Positions 24,935-34,609 are shown, numbered from the stretch's first letter. The stretch is 64,000 nucleotides of DNA from Clostridiales bacterium (GCA_016342415.1 JAEIOD010000001.1:124001-188000); one strand, 5' to 3'. The notes: generated from the letters alone by a model not told the origin. Numbers and translations: made by a program.

Positions 24935-26205
24935 CACTCTTCTCCTTTTAGTATCTTATCACCTTCGGTTTTTATTATATTGAAGAACTCATCTATTGTT
25001 ATTTCTCTTTTCATGAGTCTATTTAGATTAGGTGCATAAAGCGTCTCTTTAATTATCATCCATTTAGGTGTGGGTACATCAATACTTGTTATGCCATATG
25101 AAGTTATGAAAACATTGAATACTTGATAAGGTTCAAACGCTTCTGACTCTAAAATATCCTGTCTAACAGGTAATCTAAATGGATAGTATTCATTTCTTTC
25201 AGGACTGAACTCACCCTTCATAATCGCGACTTGTGCTTCTTCTGAAATCATATACTCTATAAATGAATTTATAACCTCTCGTTTTTCATCTGAAATCGTT
25301 TTTCCATAAGATAACATCATAGGTCCGACTTCAGAATTTGCACCTATTTTATCAAGTGATAAAACGCCAACCTCAAAGGGATTATCATTTCGCCATATAT
25401 CAGTTATGCCCCACAAACCTTGTACTTCAAATGCAATGTCCTCATTTCTAAAGTATGCCATGACTTCAGCACCAGTATCTTCTAACCAAGTTTCTTGTGC
25501 ATACTTAGATAATGTATCTCTATAATATTGAAGTGCATAGCGGCTTTGCTCAGTGTTAATGGCAACTTGATTATTTTCTATTAACCTACCTCCATTACCA
25601 TAGATAAACTGATTCACCATCCATGAAACATCATTGTGATTCGCACCAACCAACCCAATACCGTTAGCGTCAGTCATTTCCTCAATCACCTGTAATGCCG
25701 ACTCAAAAGATCGCCTATCTACGATACTATTTGCATCTACACCTGCTTCAGCCAGTAAATCCTTATTATAAATCAGCGCCATGGAATGACTGACCCAAGG
25801 GATGCCATAATATATTTCGTTGACTTCACTAAGATCAAACAAACCGTCTGAAATCATTTCAGCATCAGAAATATCTTCTTTGGAAAATGAAGACAAATAC
25901 CCTTCATCTCCTAATAGTTGAACATATCTATAAGGTAATACAAAAACGTCCACTCGATCTGTTGACATCAACTCTTTAATCTCTTCCAAGTTTTCATCTC
26001 CACTTATGGTTTCAATCATATAGTCCTTTTGTGATAGATTGAAAGTTTCAACTATTTTTTGTATGGCTTCTCCTCTACCAGAATATGCTTTCCATGTAAT
26101 TCTAAAAGTAATTTTCTCTTTAACAGCAACTACTTCTTCTGATTCTTTGCAGCTTATAATAATACAAGCCATCATACATATCAATAAAACAAGTATCTTT
26201 TTCAT
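24934..26205 (-). CDS. Extracellular solute-binding lipoprotein (SBP family 1), signalling-linked
   Basis: 423 residues. The lipoprotein signal ends in IIISC (Cys19). The mature part is a family 1 sugar-type binding protein: AIQKIVETFNLSQKDY, VDVFVLPYRYVQLL, GIPWVSHSMALIYNKDLLAEAG, an Asn/Trp-rich centre and SFIEYMISEEAQVAIMKG. No permease or ATPase gene is nearby. It is the first gene of a coupled operon with the REC-HD-GYP and hybrid-kinase genes (one-base and 11-bp overlaps). It therefore likely presents a ligand to the kinase rather than feeding a transporter. AAAGGA precedes the start. Confidence 0.9.
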   Translation of the reverse strand: MKKILVLLICMMACIIISCKESEEVVAVKEKITFRITWKAYSGRGEAIQKIVETFNLSQKDYMIETISGDENLEEIKELMSTDRVDVFVLPYRYVQLLGDEGYLSSFSKEDISDAEMISDGLFDLSEVNEIYYGIPWVSHSMALIYNKDLLAEAGVDANSIVDRRSFESALQVIEEMTDANGIGLVGANHNDVSWMVNQFIYGNGGRLIENNQVAINTEQSRYALQYYRDTLSKYAQETWLEDTGAEVMAYFRNEDIAFEVQGLWGITDIWRNDNPFEVGVLSLDKIGANSEVGPMMLSYGKTISDEKREVINSFIEYMISEEAQVAIMKGEFSPERNEYYPFRLPVRQDILESEAFEPYQVFNVFITSYGITSIDVPTPKWMIIKETLYAPNLNRLMKREITIDEFFNIIKTEGDKILKGEE

Positions 26206-26414
26206 AATAAATTCCTTTTCTAGTTTATAAGTTAATTTATTATACCCATTTTATAGTAGATTATTGACTTTATCATTATTAATTTTAGAAAGGCTTTCAT
26301 AAGAATAATAGTTGTTTAAATCAACGGTCTGTTATATATATTAATTTTGATTGCATACCAGCAATAAATGCAGATGATATCAAGATCTTAATAAATCAAC
26401 CTAATGTTTTTCTA

Positions 26415-26442
26415 TTGTATTAACCCTTTTAACTAGTATAAT
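26415..26442 (+). promoter_or_regulatory. Promoter of the ArsC/Spx-like gene
   Basis: TTGTAT (26415-26420), a 16-base spacer and TATAAT (26437-26442). The predicted start near 26449 gives a very short leader and supports translation from the ATG at 26461. Confidence 0.7.
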
Positions 26443-26460
26443 ATAATAATGGAGGCTCAT

Positions 26461-26799
26461 ATGAACATACAAATATTTGGCAAGAAAAAGTGCTTTGAGA
26501 CAAAGAAAGCGGAACGTTATTTTAAAGAAAGAAAAATTAAATATCAGAGAATAGATTTAATCTCTAAAGGGATTAGTGCGGGAGAGTTGAAATCTGTTGT
26601 ACAGTGTGTTGGTTTAGAAAATTTAATCAACGAATCTTCTCCGCTTTATGAGGAAAGTCTATTACCATATACCAGCGATATTGAAAGAAAACAAGATATC
26701 TTACTAGAGTATACCGAAGTACTAAAAACACCTATTGTTAGAAATGGAAAGCAAGCGACACTTGGATATCAACCGGATATCTGGAAGACGTGGACATAA
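26461..26799 (+). CDS. ArsC/Spx-family thioredoxin-fold protein
   Basis: 112 residues from the ATG at 26461, which follows GGAGG. An ATG at 26449 lies on the predicted transcription start and is rejected. The ArsC/Spx pattern is visible: IQIFGKKKCFETKKAERYF, then KYQRIDLISKGIS, a central helix block, and TPIVRNGKQATLGYQPDIWK at the end. Only one active-site Cys is present (CFET instead of CxxC), as in ArsC/YffB-like members that use glutathione or low-molecular-weight thiols, or Spx-like proteins. The function is unresolved between reductase and RNA-polymerase binder. Confidence 0.8.
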   Translation: MNIQIFGKKKCFETKKAERYFKERKIKYQRIDLISKGISAGELKSVVQCVGLENLINESSPLYEESLLPYTSDIERKQDILLEYTEVLKTPIVRNGKQATLGYQPDIWKTWT

Positions 26800-26824
26800 A
26801 AAAAACTCGTTTCGAGTTTTTTTT
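26798..26824. terminator. Bidirectional terminator
   Basis: A 12-bp stem (26798-26809 with 26813-26824), tight 3-nt loop, A/T tails on both strands. It ends both the ArsC/Spx-like gene and the zinc-ribbon gene on the minus strand. Confidence 0.8.
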
Positions 26825-28004
26825 AGTTTATCGTTTGATATGTAATATCCAAAGTTTTAATATCATAAGTGATTTTTCCTTTCATCACCAAGGGATCTTT
26901 AACAGTTATTAATTCTGCCTCTTCTAACGTAAAAGTTTTCAAGATCATAATATTTTGATTCTCTACAGCACCTTTTAGCAACACCTTTTCACCGAGTGTT
27001 TTTATATACTCCGATTGAATCAATAACTCATCTGCAGTCATTACTTCTATTTCTTTATCACGTCTTATAAAATACTGCTCTTTTTTATCTGCCTGTTCAA
27101 TAAATCCCTCTAGATCTTCTACTTGAACATGATACATAATCTCATACATTCTACAATATAGCATTAAAAATCGTTTCATCTGATTCTGATCTTCATAGTC
27201 AGATGTTTCTATTTCATAATCCAATTGTTTCTTATTTGCATCCGGTTTAGATATGAATCTAAGTTTACTTATCTTATTACCAGACATCGTTATAATAATA
27301 CATGTAAGATCCGATGTATCGATCTGATAAGTCTCATATTTATCTCTAGCGGCTTCAGGACGTTCACTAAAAGTAATTTCCGAGTCAGTAAAAGAATTTT
27401 GACCAAATAAATTCAATGATTCCGAATGCATGATTCTTTGAAGGGGTTTGATCAATAAATATGTCGGAGCAACAATTAAGGTCAATAGAACAATCTGTGC
27501 AAGAGGTCCGCTTACATTAGCAACAATGTAAAAGAATAAGACAAGGCAAAATATGAAATAAGCGATATAAAAATTCAACAAATCATACCGTTTACCAAAT
27601 TTAAATTTATCAGGTGAATGCCACTCACCTATAGTTTCTATAGTCTCTTTCAGATGCTGTTCTGCATCAGTTTGACTCATATGCTTCAAGAAAACAGCAT
27701 CTACCAGCTCATCTATTTTATCTTTTAATCCATTTATATTTTCATTTATCCTTATAATTTTATTACTGCCACAAAAGTTACAACTGCCTGTTTCAGCATG
27801 CATTTTAGTACCACAAAATGAACAGTGATACTTTTTATTTCTTTCTATTAGTTTTGAAAATCCCATTTTATAATCACTTACAGTTTTACTGAAAACTACT
27901 TTTGTCTTTTTGGTGTAATCTCTGTCATTTATCTTTTTACATCTTGGACATTCACATTCCAAATCATCATATACTTTAAAACATCTTCTACATCTGATTT
28001 TCAT
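26823..28004 (-). CDS. Double zinc-ribbon membrane protein (paralogue of 17125-18060)
   Basis: 393 residues. Zinc ribbon 1 (CRRCFKVYDDLECECPRC) is at the N-terminus and ribbon 2 (CSFCGTKMHAETGSCNFC) near 60-80. A helical linker, two transmembrane helices (about 150-185) and a cytoplasmic domain follow. In that domain, YDLLNFYIAY, GQNSFTDSEITFSE and similar strands align in order with 17125-18060, and ~80 extra C-terminal residues follow. GGAGGG precedes the start. The shared CxxCFK start is distinctive. The function is unknown; a membrane-bound zinc-dependent regulator or assembly factor is possible. Confidence 0.75.
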   Translation of the reverse strand: MKIRCRRCFKVYDDLECECPRCKKINDRDYTKKTKVVFSKTVSDYKMGFSKLIERNKKYHCSFCGTKMHAETGSCNFCGSNKIIRINENINGLKDKIDELVDAVFLKHMSQTDAEQHLKETIETIGEWHSPDKFKFGKRYDLLNFYIAYFIFCLVLFFYIVANVSGPLAQIVLLTLIVAPTYLLIKPLQRIMHSESLNLFGQNSFTDSEITFSERPEAARDKYETYQIDTSDLTCIIITMSGNKISKLRFISKPDANKKQLDYEIETSDYEDQNQMKRFLMLYCRMYEIMYHVQVEDLEGFIEQADKKEQYFIRRDKEIEVMTADELLIQSEYIKTLGEKVLLKGAVENQNIMILKTFTLEEAELITVKDPLVMKGKITYDIKTLDITYQTIN

Positions 28005-28053
28005 CTATCCCTCCGAAATTGTTATATTATACATAGAATACCATATAAAAGTA

Positions 28054-28075
28054 TAAGAGTCTGCAAAGACTCTTA
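28054..28075 (-). terminator. Terminator of the oxidoreductase gene
   Basis: An 8-bp perfect stem (28054-28061 with 28068-28075), 6-nt loop, followed by TACTTTTAT on the minus strand. It overlaps the stop at 28073. Confidence 0.8.
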
Positions 28076-29041
28076 CTTTTGTAAATAACCAATTTTCACT
28101 TGAATTTGGTCCATCATATTCATAATGGCCATGGTCTCACTTAAAGGTATTATCGGACTTTCAAGTTTACCTTTAATAAACAAATCACAGAAATGGCTAA
28201 TTTCATAAGTATAACCAAATCCTACTTTCGGGTAATTATAGGCTTCTTGATAACCATTATGTCTTGTATATATCAACTGTTCCGGACAGAAGAAATTAGG
28301 CATATGGAGAGTCCCTTTTGTACCAGATACAAACAACTCAGTTTGCGTTTTAACATGAATGGCACTGTAAAGACAAGCAAGTGCACCATCTTTAAAAGTG
28401 TAATTATAAGAAGACATTAAATCAACACCACGTTCACTCATGACTTGAGTACACTGAATTTTTATAGGATCACACCCCATGATATCTCTTACGGTTGAGA
28501 TTGGATAGATTCCAACATCAAATAATGCACCTCCACCCAATTCCGGATTGAGGAGTCTATTAGTTTCTAATAACTCATCTGATTTAAATCCAAAATCCGC
28601 TTTTATAAATTGTACTTCTCCTACTTCGTTTAACATTAACTTCATCTTAAGATAAGCGGGAAAAAATCGAGACCACATGCCTTCCATAAGAAGCAATCCC
28701 TTTTCTCTAGCAGTATCCAACATTTCTTTTGCATCGTTTGTGTTCATGGCAAACGGTTTTTCACATAAAACAGCTTTATTTGATTTTAGTGCTGCGATGG
28801 TATGTTCCTTATGAAAAACATGTGGAGATGCTATATAAATTGCATCGATGTTATCGTCTTCCAACATTTGATTGTAATCGTCGTAATAATCACCGATATC
28901 ATGTTTTAAGGCAAATTCTCGTGCTTTATCCATGGACCGGGTTGCAACTGCAACAACTTCACATTTCCCTGTCAGTACCGCGTCACTTGCAAAGGTATCT
29001 GCAATAAAACCAGCACCAATAATTCCAAATTTTACATTCAT
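28073..29041 (-). CDS. Gfo/Idh/MocA-family NAD(P)-dependent oxidoreductase
   Basis: 322 residues from the ATG at 29041 behind GAGGAGG. A longer frame to 29092 lacks a ribosome site. The Rossmann motif is GIIGAGFIA (about 6-14). The YIASPHVFHKEHTIAAL segment and CEKPFAMN carry the family EKP motif. The C-terminal substrate domain contains GGGALFDVGIYPIS, with the expected Asp and a Tyr in place of the usual His. These enzymes oxidise or reduce sugars and inositols. The substrate cannot be set. It is monocistronic and next to the galactoside gene block, so a sugar is likely. Confidence 0.9.
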   Translation of the reverse strand: MNVKFGIIGAGFIADTFASDAVLTGKCEVVAVATRSMDKAREFALKHDIGDYYDDYNQMLEDDNIDAIYIASPHVFHKEHTIAALKSNKAVLCEKPFAMNTNDAKEMLDTAREKGLLLMEGMWSRFFPAYLKMKLMLNEVGEVQFIKADFGFKSDELLETNRLLNPELGGGALFDVGIYPISTVRDIMGCDPIKIQCTQVMSERGVDLMSSYNYTFKDGALACLYSAIHVKTQTELFVSGTKGTLHMPNFFCPEQLIYTRHNGYQEAYNYPKVGFGYTYEISHFCDLFIKGKLESPIIPLSETMAIMNMMDQIQVKIGYLQK

Positions 29042-29107
29042 ATCATACCTCCTCAACCCTATACAATACCCCACATAACCGTTAACAAGCACTGATGCAA
29101 AAAAAAT

Positions 29108-29123
29108 AGATGATTGCTCATCT
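29108..29123 (-). terminator. Terminator of the glycine-zipper membrane gene
   Basis: A 6-bp perfect stem (29108-29113 with 29118-29123), TTGC loop, followed on the minus strand by ATTTTTTTT. Confidence 0.75.
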
Positions 29124-29568
29124 AATAAAGTTTTCCTGCCTTTTCAGCTTCTTTTTCCTTTTGAGTGCCAATTGCAACACCTATGGCAATACCAATACCA
29201 GAAAACGCCCCAATCATTGAAGGCATAACCGAGGTAAACGCGGCTCCAATCCCAGAACCTAAACAAATACCAATGGCCACATACTGTGATTGAATGGTGC
29301 CACGTTCATGAAAATCAAACTTTTTAATAACGAGCTCTTTAACGAGTTTTACTTTTTTTCTATAAGGCTTCATATCAAAGTGTTCATCTCGTGATGATTC
29401 GTGAACCATGCTCATTACCTCTAATAGTATTGATTCTATCTCGTGATCTGTCATTTCTTCTAGTTTTTCAGATAAACTTAATAAAGATTGTATTTTCATT
29501 TTCTTGTATTCTTTATCGGTTAAATGACGTGCAATTGATTCAAGTTCTTGCTTATAATTTTCTAACAT
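29122..29568 (-). CDS. Hypothetical protein with C-terminal glycine-zipper membrane segment
   Basis: 148 residues. The first ~85 are helical and charged (RHLTDKEYKKMKIQSLL, EKLEEMTDHEIESILLEV). A hydrophobic Gly-rich region then runs from ICLGSGIGAAFTSVMPSM to GIGIAIGVAIG, typical of a glycine-zipper membrane insertion. The last residues are basic and acidic. No family name is recognised. It is monocistronic, with a terminator directly after the stop. Confidence 0.65.
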   Translation of the reverse strand: MLENYKQELESIARHLTDKEYKKMKIQSLLSLSEKLEEMTDHEIESILLEVMSMVHESSRDEHFDMKPYRKKVKLVKELVIKKFDFHERGTIQSQYVAIGICLGSGIGAAFTSVMPSMIGAFSGIGIAIGVAIGTQKEKEAEKAGKLY

Positions 29569-29665
29569 AAACTCACATCCTTTTCTTATAAACAGTATAC
29601 ACCCGTCTCCTCAAGACATTGCGATATTGACATGAAATGGTATAATATAAGGCTAAAAATGTCTG

Positions 29666-31030
29666 TTACGCTTTGATATCACCACGTTCTTTTAAATCTG
29701 AGATGATTCTATTATAAAGTTTTGCATCAATTATATATTTATATCTATAAATAAGATAGCTTATAAGAATTATAAAAGGTGGTATCAGCAACATCGCAGT
29801 TTTCATTATCAAAAGACCTTTAGAAGTAACGTCATCTGGCGTCTCTGCTGATGATATGCCCGAGACAATGACTGTGATACTGACAATACCACTACCGATT
29901 GCGCCACCTATTTTATTGATAAAAGGCTGAAGTGAAAAAGTGATGCTCTCATTTCTTTTACCAAGTTTCCATTGACCATATTCTATGGTGTCTGCTAAAA
30001 ACATCAACATCAATAGCTGAATAAACGCTTGACCTAAGAACAACAGAATCCCTGCAACTCCAATATAAGCCATATTCATTGGTGAGAAGAAGAATAGAAT
30101 ATAACCTACCATCACAAAGGCTGTCGCACCAGTATAAAGTGTTTTACGATCATATTTCTTACTAAACAACGGAAATAGTAGTAACGCAGTCAATTGTGAA
30201 ACACCTAAAACCAAAGCAAATATGGAATACATCCCTTCATCTTTAAAGGCATACTTAAAATAATACAATCCAAAACTGGTTGTGGTAACATAACCTATCA
30301 TAAAGAGAGCCATAGATATCACGACATATAAAAGCTGGTCATTCTTGACGATAATATGATAGAGTTCACTCAGTTTTGTAGAGGGTTGTTCTAGAAATAG
30401 GTTTTTAGGTTCTTTTACACCAAATACGGTAATACTCTGTCCAACCCATAAAATTACGACAACAACAATGGCAAAGACCATATAGGCTGAAGTCATACTA
30501 CCAGTTTTTGATTCAAGTGCATTTGTAATCGGTACAATACCTGCAACAACAGTAAACAAACCAATATTAGCACAAATTCTGGCAAATGCACCTATTTTTT
30601 CTCTGCCTTTTTGTTCTAAAGTCAATGAAGGTAACATTGACCAATAAGCTATATCATTAGCAGTAAAGCTGATTCCCCAAGAAATGTAGATGAAGAAAAA
30701 CATAACAACAAAACCACTACCTGTTAGTTTAAAATCTGTAAATAACAAAATGGTAAAAACCCCAGAAAAGAAAGCACCAATTGTAATCCATGGTTTGAAT
30801 TTACCGTATTTACCTTTTGTATTATCAACAATTACACCCATAACTGGATCATTTAGTGCATCAAAAACGCGTGCAAACAACATGATTGCAGCAACCCACC
30901 ACAAACTGGAATTCGGCAGATTAATCACATCAGTTAAATAGTAAATAAGGTACATACTCACAAGTGAATAAAGCATATCTCTACCAATTGTACCCAGTCC
31001 AAAGGTATAGTAGTTACGTTTACTGATCAT
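29666..31030 (-). CDS. GPH-family sugar:cation symporter (MelB-like)
   Basis: 454 residues, twelve predicted helices. Family motifs are clear: FGLGTIGRDMLYSLV, FARVFDALNDPVMGVIVDNT (cation-site Asp residues) and KYGKFKPWITIGA. It imports melibiose-type galactosides or related glycosides with Na+ or H+. It is the last gene of a three-gene operon and overlaps the GH13 gene by 11 bp. AGAAGGAGG precedes the ATG. The alpha-galactosidase two genes upstream points to melibiose, raffinose or galactinol as substrate. Confidence 0.92.
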   Translation of the reverse strand: MISKRNYYTFGLGTIGRDMLYSLVSMYLIYYLTDVINLPNSSLWWVAAIMLFARVFDALNDPVMGVIVDNTKGKYGKFKPWITIGAFFSGVFTILLFTDFKLTGSGFVVMFFFIYISWGISFTANDIAYWSMLPSLTLEQKGREKIGAFARICANIGLFTVVAGIVPITNALESKTGSMTSAYMVFAIVVVVILWVGQSITVFGVKEPKNLFLEQPSTKLSELYHIIVKNDQLLYVVISMALFMIGYVTTTSFGLYYFKYAFKDEGMYSIFALVLGVSQLTALLLFPLFSKKYDRKTLYTGATAFVMVGYILFFFSPMNMAYIGVAGILLFLGQAFIQLLMLMFLADTIEYGQWKLGKRNESITFSLQPFINKIGGAIGSGIVSITVIVSGISSAETPDDVTSKGLLIMKTAMLLIPPFIILISYLIYRYKYIIDAKLYNRIISDLKERGDIKA

Positions 31031-32642
31031 GCTTGCCTCCTTCTAATATTATGGCTTCATAAGGCTCTAATAGACCATCAAATTGTTTTCTATATCTCGT
31101 ACTTATTTTTACTTTGCCATTATACTCTGTTTTTAAAGACTTATTTGAGATGTTGAGAACCACAGTAAACGTGGTATCCTCATAAGTTCTTTTAAATACA
31201 AACAACTTATGAGTTATTTCTAGGGCTTCAAATTCACCATACTTTAGAACATCATGTTTTGCTCTTAGTGCAATCATCTTCTTATAAAAAGATCTGATCG
31301 ATTGCGGATCATCCAGCTGTGATTTCACATTGATATGTATATGGTTTTTATTCACAGCCAACCAAGGCACCCCTGTTGTAAAATCCCCGTGTTCATTTGA
31401 ACTCCACTGCATGGGTGTTCTGCAATTGTCCCTAGAGGTTTCTTTTATCATTTTCCACCGTAAAAATTTTGGTACATGATGCTTCTTAAGAAATGCATCT
31501 ACATTTATAGATTCAATATCTCTTACCTCATCTATAGAAGTATAATCAAAATTGGTCATTCCGATTTCTTGTCCTTGATAGATATATGGTGTTCCTTTAA
31601 GTGATAACAATAGTACAGCAAATAATTTTCCTGATGCCTCTCGGTAGTATTCATCAGAAAATCTCGAAACGATACGCCTTTGGTCATGATTTTCCAAATA
31701 ATTGGCATGCCAATCCAAAGCAACTTGCCACTTAGCTATAGACTGGGAGAATTTTTTTACATTGAATTTTCTATGAAAATATTTAACCAGCCACTGATCT
31801 GCTTCCATATGTTCAAATGAAAAAATCATATCCAATTCTCTTCTATCCTGATCACACAGTTTTTTACCGATTTCAGGTGTCACAAATACAGTCTCACCGA
31901 CTGTGAAACAATCATAATGATCTAAAACTTCCTGTCGCAGTTCTTGTAAGATTTTGTGATTTCCTTCTTGAGATAAGTAATGTTCGCTCCCTGTTAAAAT
32001 CAATTTTTTCTTACCATCTTCAAGTGATGTTTTATAAATGATATTAATCACATCACATCTAAATCCGGCAACACCTTTGTCTAACCAAAACCTCATGATG
32101 GCTTTCACTTCTTCTAAAACTTTTGGATTGTGATAATTCAGATCCGGTTGTTTTTTTGCAAATAGATGAAGATAGTATTCTTTTCTAACTTCATCATAAG
32201 TCCAACACGGTTCAGCGAAGAAACTGGTCCAGTTATTAGGGCGTTTGCCTTTTTTATCTGGTTTCCAAATATAGTAATCCTTATAAGGTTCTATTTTTTG
32301 TCTGCTTTTTTCAAACCACTCATGTTCATCCGATGTATGATTGATCACAAGATCCATAACAATTTTAATATCACATTTAGCCGCTTCAGCTAATAAACGG
32401 TCCATATCTTTCATGGTGCCGTATTCAGGGTGGATATTCATATAGTCGCTGATGTCATACCCGTTGTCTGCATTTGGAGATGGATATACAGGACTTAACC
32501 AGATGATGCCAACACCCAAATCTTTTAGACATCCCAAGCGACTGATGATACCATTAATATCACCAATACCATCACCATTGCTGTCCTGAAAACTTCTTGG
32601 GTAGATTTGATATACAACACGTTCTTGCCACCATTTACTCAT
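31020..32642 (-). CDS. GH13 alpha-glucosidase (oligo-1,6-glucosidase type)
   Basis: 540 residues, full length for GH13 subfamily 31. It contains VYQIYPRSFQDSNGDGIGD and MDLVINHTSDEHEWF, the QPDLN motif (165-169) that marks alpha-1,6-type specificity, nucleophile D197 in GFRCDVIN, acid/base E250 in VGETVF, and the NHDQRR transition-state region. It cleaves alpha-glucosidic bonds in small oligosaccharides (sucrose, isomaltose) inside the cell. It has no signal peptide. It overlaps the GH36 gene by 8 bp. Together with GH36 and the GPH carrier it could degrade raffinose-family sugars to monosaccharides. Confidence 0.92.
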   Translation of the reverse strand: MSKWWQERVVYQIYPRSFQDSNGDGIGDINGIISRLGCLKDLGVGIIWLSPVYPSPNADNGYDISDYMNIHPEYGTMKDMDRLLAEAAKCDIKIVMDLVINHTSDEHEWFEKSRQKIEPYKDYYIWKPDKKGKRPNNWTSFFAEPCWTYDEVRKEYYLHLFAKKQPDLNYHNPKVLEEVKAIMRFWLDKGVAGFRCDVINIIYKTSLEDGKKKLILTGSEHYLSQEGNHKILQELRQEVLDHYDCFTVGETVFVTPEIGKKLCDQDRRELDMIFSFEHMEADQWLVKYFHRKFNVKKFSQSIAKWQVALDWHANYLENHDQRRIVSRFSDEYYREASGKLFAVLLLSLKGTPYIYQGQEIGMTNFDYTSIDEVRDIESINVDAFLKKHHVPKFLRWKMIKETSRDNCRTPMQWSSNEHGDFTTGVPWLAVNKNHIHINVKSQLDDPQSIRSFYKKMIALRAKHDVLKYGEFEALEITHKLFVFKRTYEDTTFTVVLNISNKSLKTEYNGKVKISTRYRKQFDGLLEPYEAIILEGGKHDQ

Positions 32643-34545
32643 TGGGCCCCCTTAATCTGTAGATATTATAAGATTTATAGTTCTTAACATGATCATAATT
32701 CAGTTTTTTCTTACTTGCGATGAATAATCCTTCTACAGGATTACCACTACTGAAATTTGTAATGCTGTTTTCCATATCAAAGTTTTGCAGATTACCAAGA
32801 GGTAGTATATGTCCTTCGCACCCCAATAACTCAAGAGGCTGTTGTAACTCAAACAAATGGCCTACTCTAGTTTCAAATGGTTTTATATTCAAAATATGAT
32901 TGGGTTCATATAAAGCTCCCTCCAGATAAAGATCACTTTTTATACGAATCTTTTTTTCCTTTTTAGAAAGGTTGATATAAAGTATATACACTCTATTATT
33001 TGAACTGAACTCAATTTCATATAATTCATCTACTACGTCAATTGAAATGATCTCAGTTTCATAAAGAGGATACATCGATCGAAGCATGTAATCCATTTCT
33101 TTTGTATACAAGCCTACATCATCTGAGACAAACAACAGACTCCCAAGTAGCACATTGACTTTAAATAGTGTATTCTTCTGAGTAGCTGTCATTTTCACAT
33201 CACCGTTTCTTAGATAAAAAACATCTGGATCACTTGTAAACCAACTACCATTTAACAAACTACGTCCAATAGTACTCTTTAAAGCATTATATGTTGATAC
33301 ACGTTCTCTATATTTAAGATGTTTAAGAAGCATATATTCCCATTTTTCATAAACATCTGCACCAATTCTACAAAATTTGAAACGATCTTTCACATTGATT
33401 AACGGTACACCACATCCCAATATTTCAGCACCTTTTGTTAAGGACTGAATCAGTTTAACACCATCTGTCATGACTGCAGATCTACTTTTGCCTTTGTAAG
33501 GAGTCGCCATAGCATACAAGAAGTCTAACTTTAGAAACTTAAAACCCCATGTATTGATAATGATATCAAATACTTCTTCTAAATAAGCTATAACTTCATC
33601 TTTATATATGTCTAAAGTATAATAGTGACCTTTCCATACCGGACTCCAGCCAGCTTTTACGTAAACTCCATCTATTTCCATCAGCCAATCCGGGTGTTTT
33701 TTAAATATTTCAGAGCTGTCTAAAACAATAAAAGGTGCTAGCCATATCCCTGGTGTATATCCTTTCAATTTAATCTCTTCACTTAAAAATGCCATACCTC
33801 TCGGAAAAGTTTCTTTCACACTCAACCAATCTCCTACTTTTGTTTGATAACCATCATCTATTTGAAATATCTCAAAGGGTAATTTCTTTTCATTTATATG
33901 ATTTAGATTATTCAGTAGAATCTCTTCATTGATATCTGTATAATAATTATACCAACTCGTCCATCCGGAAACCTTTTGCGATCTATTCTTAAAGTATTTT
34001 TCTTTTAAAGCGATGAAGTCACCAGATTCAATTCGCATTGAAAGAAGCTCCGTTTCATTTGTAAGATACATGCCCTCAACATCTAGACGAATCATAAGTC
34101 TTCCCGTGTTAAAATCCATTTCATAAATGCTGTAACAGACATCATCAGATTCAGATATAAACAGAAGATTTGATTGGTCGTTTTGTAACATCAGATATGT
34201 ATACGAATGACAGATACCTCGTTTATTTTTGTAAAGATAAAAAATGTAATCACTTATAGGTTTTGTGATTATATCTAAAAGTTTATTTTGTCTTTTTATA
34301 TGACCAGATGATGTAAAGATCCCAGAATCAGTCCAAGTTTGAAATCCGTTTATATAAGCTAAATCATAAATAAGCTCATGAGGATATTCCAGTGATACTT
34401 CTAATAGTTCAATGGGTTGTTTCGGCTGTATATTGAATTTTAGGTGACTATGATCAAAATATAAATCAATTTTTATATCCTGATTCGTATGGAGAGTAGA
34501 TTTTCTGATGATATTATCAACTTTATAAACTATCTTTCCTATCAT
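32635..34545 (-). CDS. GH36 alpha-galactosidase
   Basis: 636 residues, cytoplasmic. An N-terminal beta-sandwich (1-185) is followed by the catalytic barrel beginning GWTSWYNYY (194-202), then FQIDDGYQTKVGDW, PGIWLAPFIV, nucleophile D341 in FLKLDFLYA and acid/base D397 in CRIGADVYE. SWFTSDPDVFYLR marks the last barrel strand, and a C-terminal beta domain follows. The sequence is closer to the compact clostridial GH36 form (~640) than to the 730-residue type. AAAGGAGGAGG precedes the start. First gene of the galactoside operon. Confidence 0.92.
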   Translation of the reverse strand: MIGKIVYKVDNIIRKSTLHTNQDIKIDLYFDHSHLKFNIQPKQPIELLEVSLEYPHELIYDLAYINGFQTWTDSGIFTSSGHIKRQNKLLDIITKPISDYIFYLYKNKRGICHSYTYLMLQNDQSNLLFISESDDVCYSIYEMDFNTGRLMIRLDVEGMYLTNETELLSMRIESGDFIALKEKYFKNRSQKVSGWTSWYNYYTDINEEILLNNLNHINEKKLPFEIFQIDDGYQTKVGDWLSVKETFPRGMAFLSEEIKLKGYTPGIWLAPFIVLDSSEIFKKHPDWLMEIDGVYVKAGWSPVWKGHYYTLDIYKDEVIAYLEEVFDIIINTWGFKFLKLDFLYAMATPYKGKSRSAVMTDGVKLIQSLTKGAEILGCGVPLINVKDRFKFCRIGADVYEKWEYMLLKHLKYRERVSTYNALKSTIGRSLLNGSWFTSDPDVFYLRNGDVKMTATQKNTLFKVNVLLGSLLFVSDDVGLYTKEMDYMLRSMYPLYETEIISIDVVDELYEIEFSSNNRVYILYINLSKKEKKIRIKSDLYLEGALYEPNHILNIKPFETRVGHLFELQQPLELLGCEGHILPLGNLQNFDMENSITNFSSGNPVEGLFIASKKKLNYDHVKNYKSYNIYRLRGPNE

Positions 34546-34609
34546 AACCTCCTCCTTTTTTAAATTCTGTCTATATAATTACCTTATCATATAACCATTC
34601 AAAAAAAAC

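Noticed and set aside
26449..26460. Upstream ATG as the start of the ArsC/Spx-like gene
   Set aside because: It lies at the predicted transcription start and overlaps the ribosome site used by the ATG at 26461.
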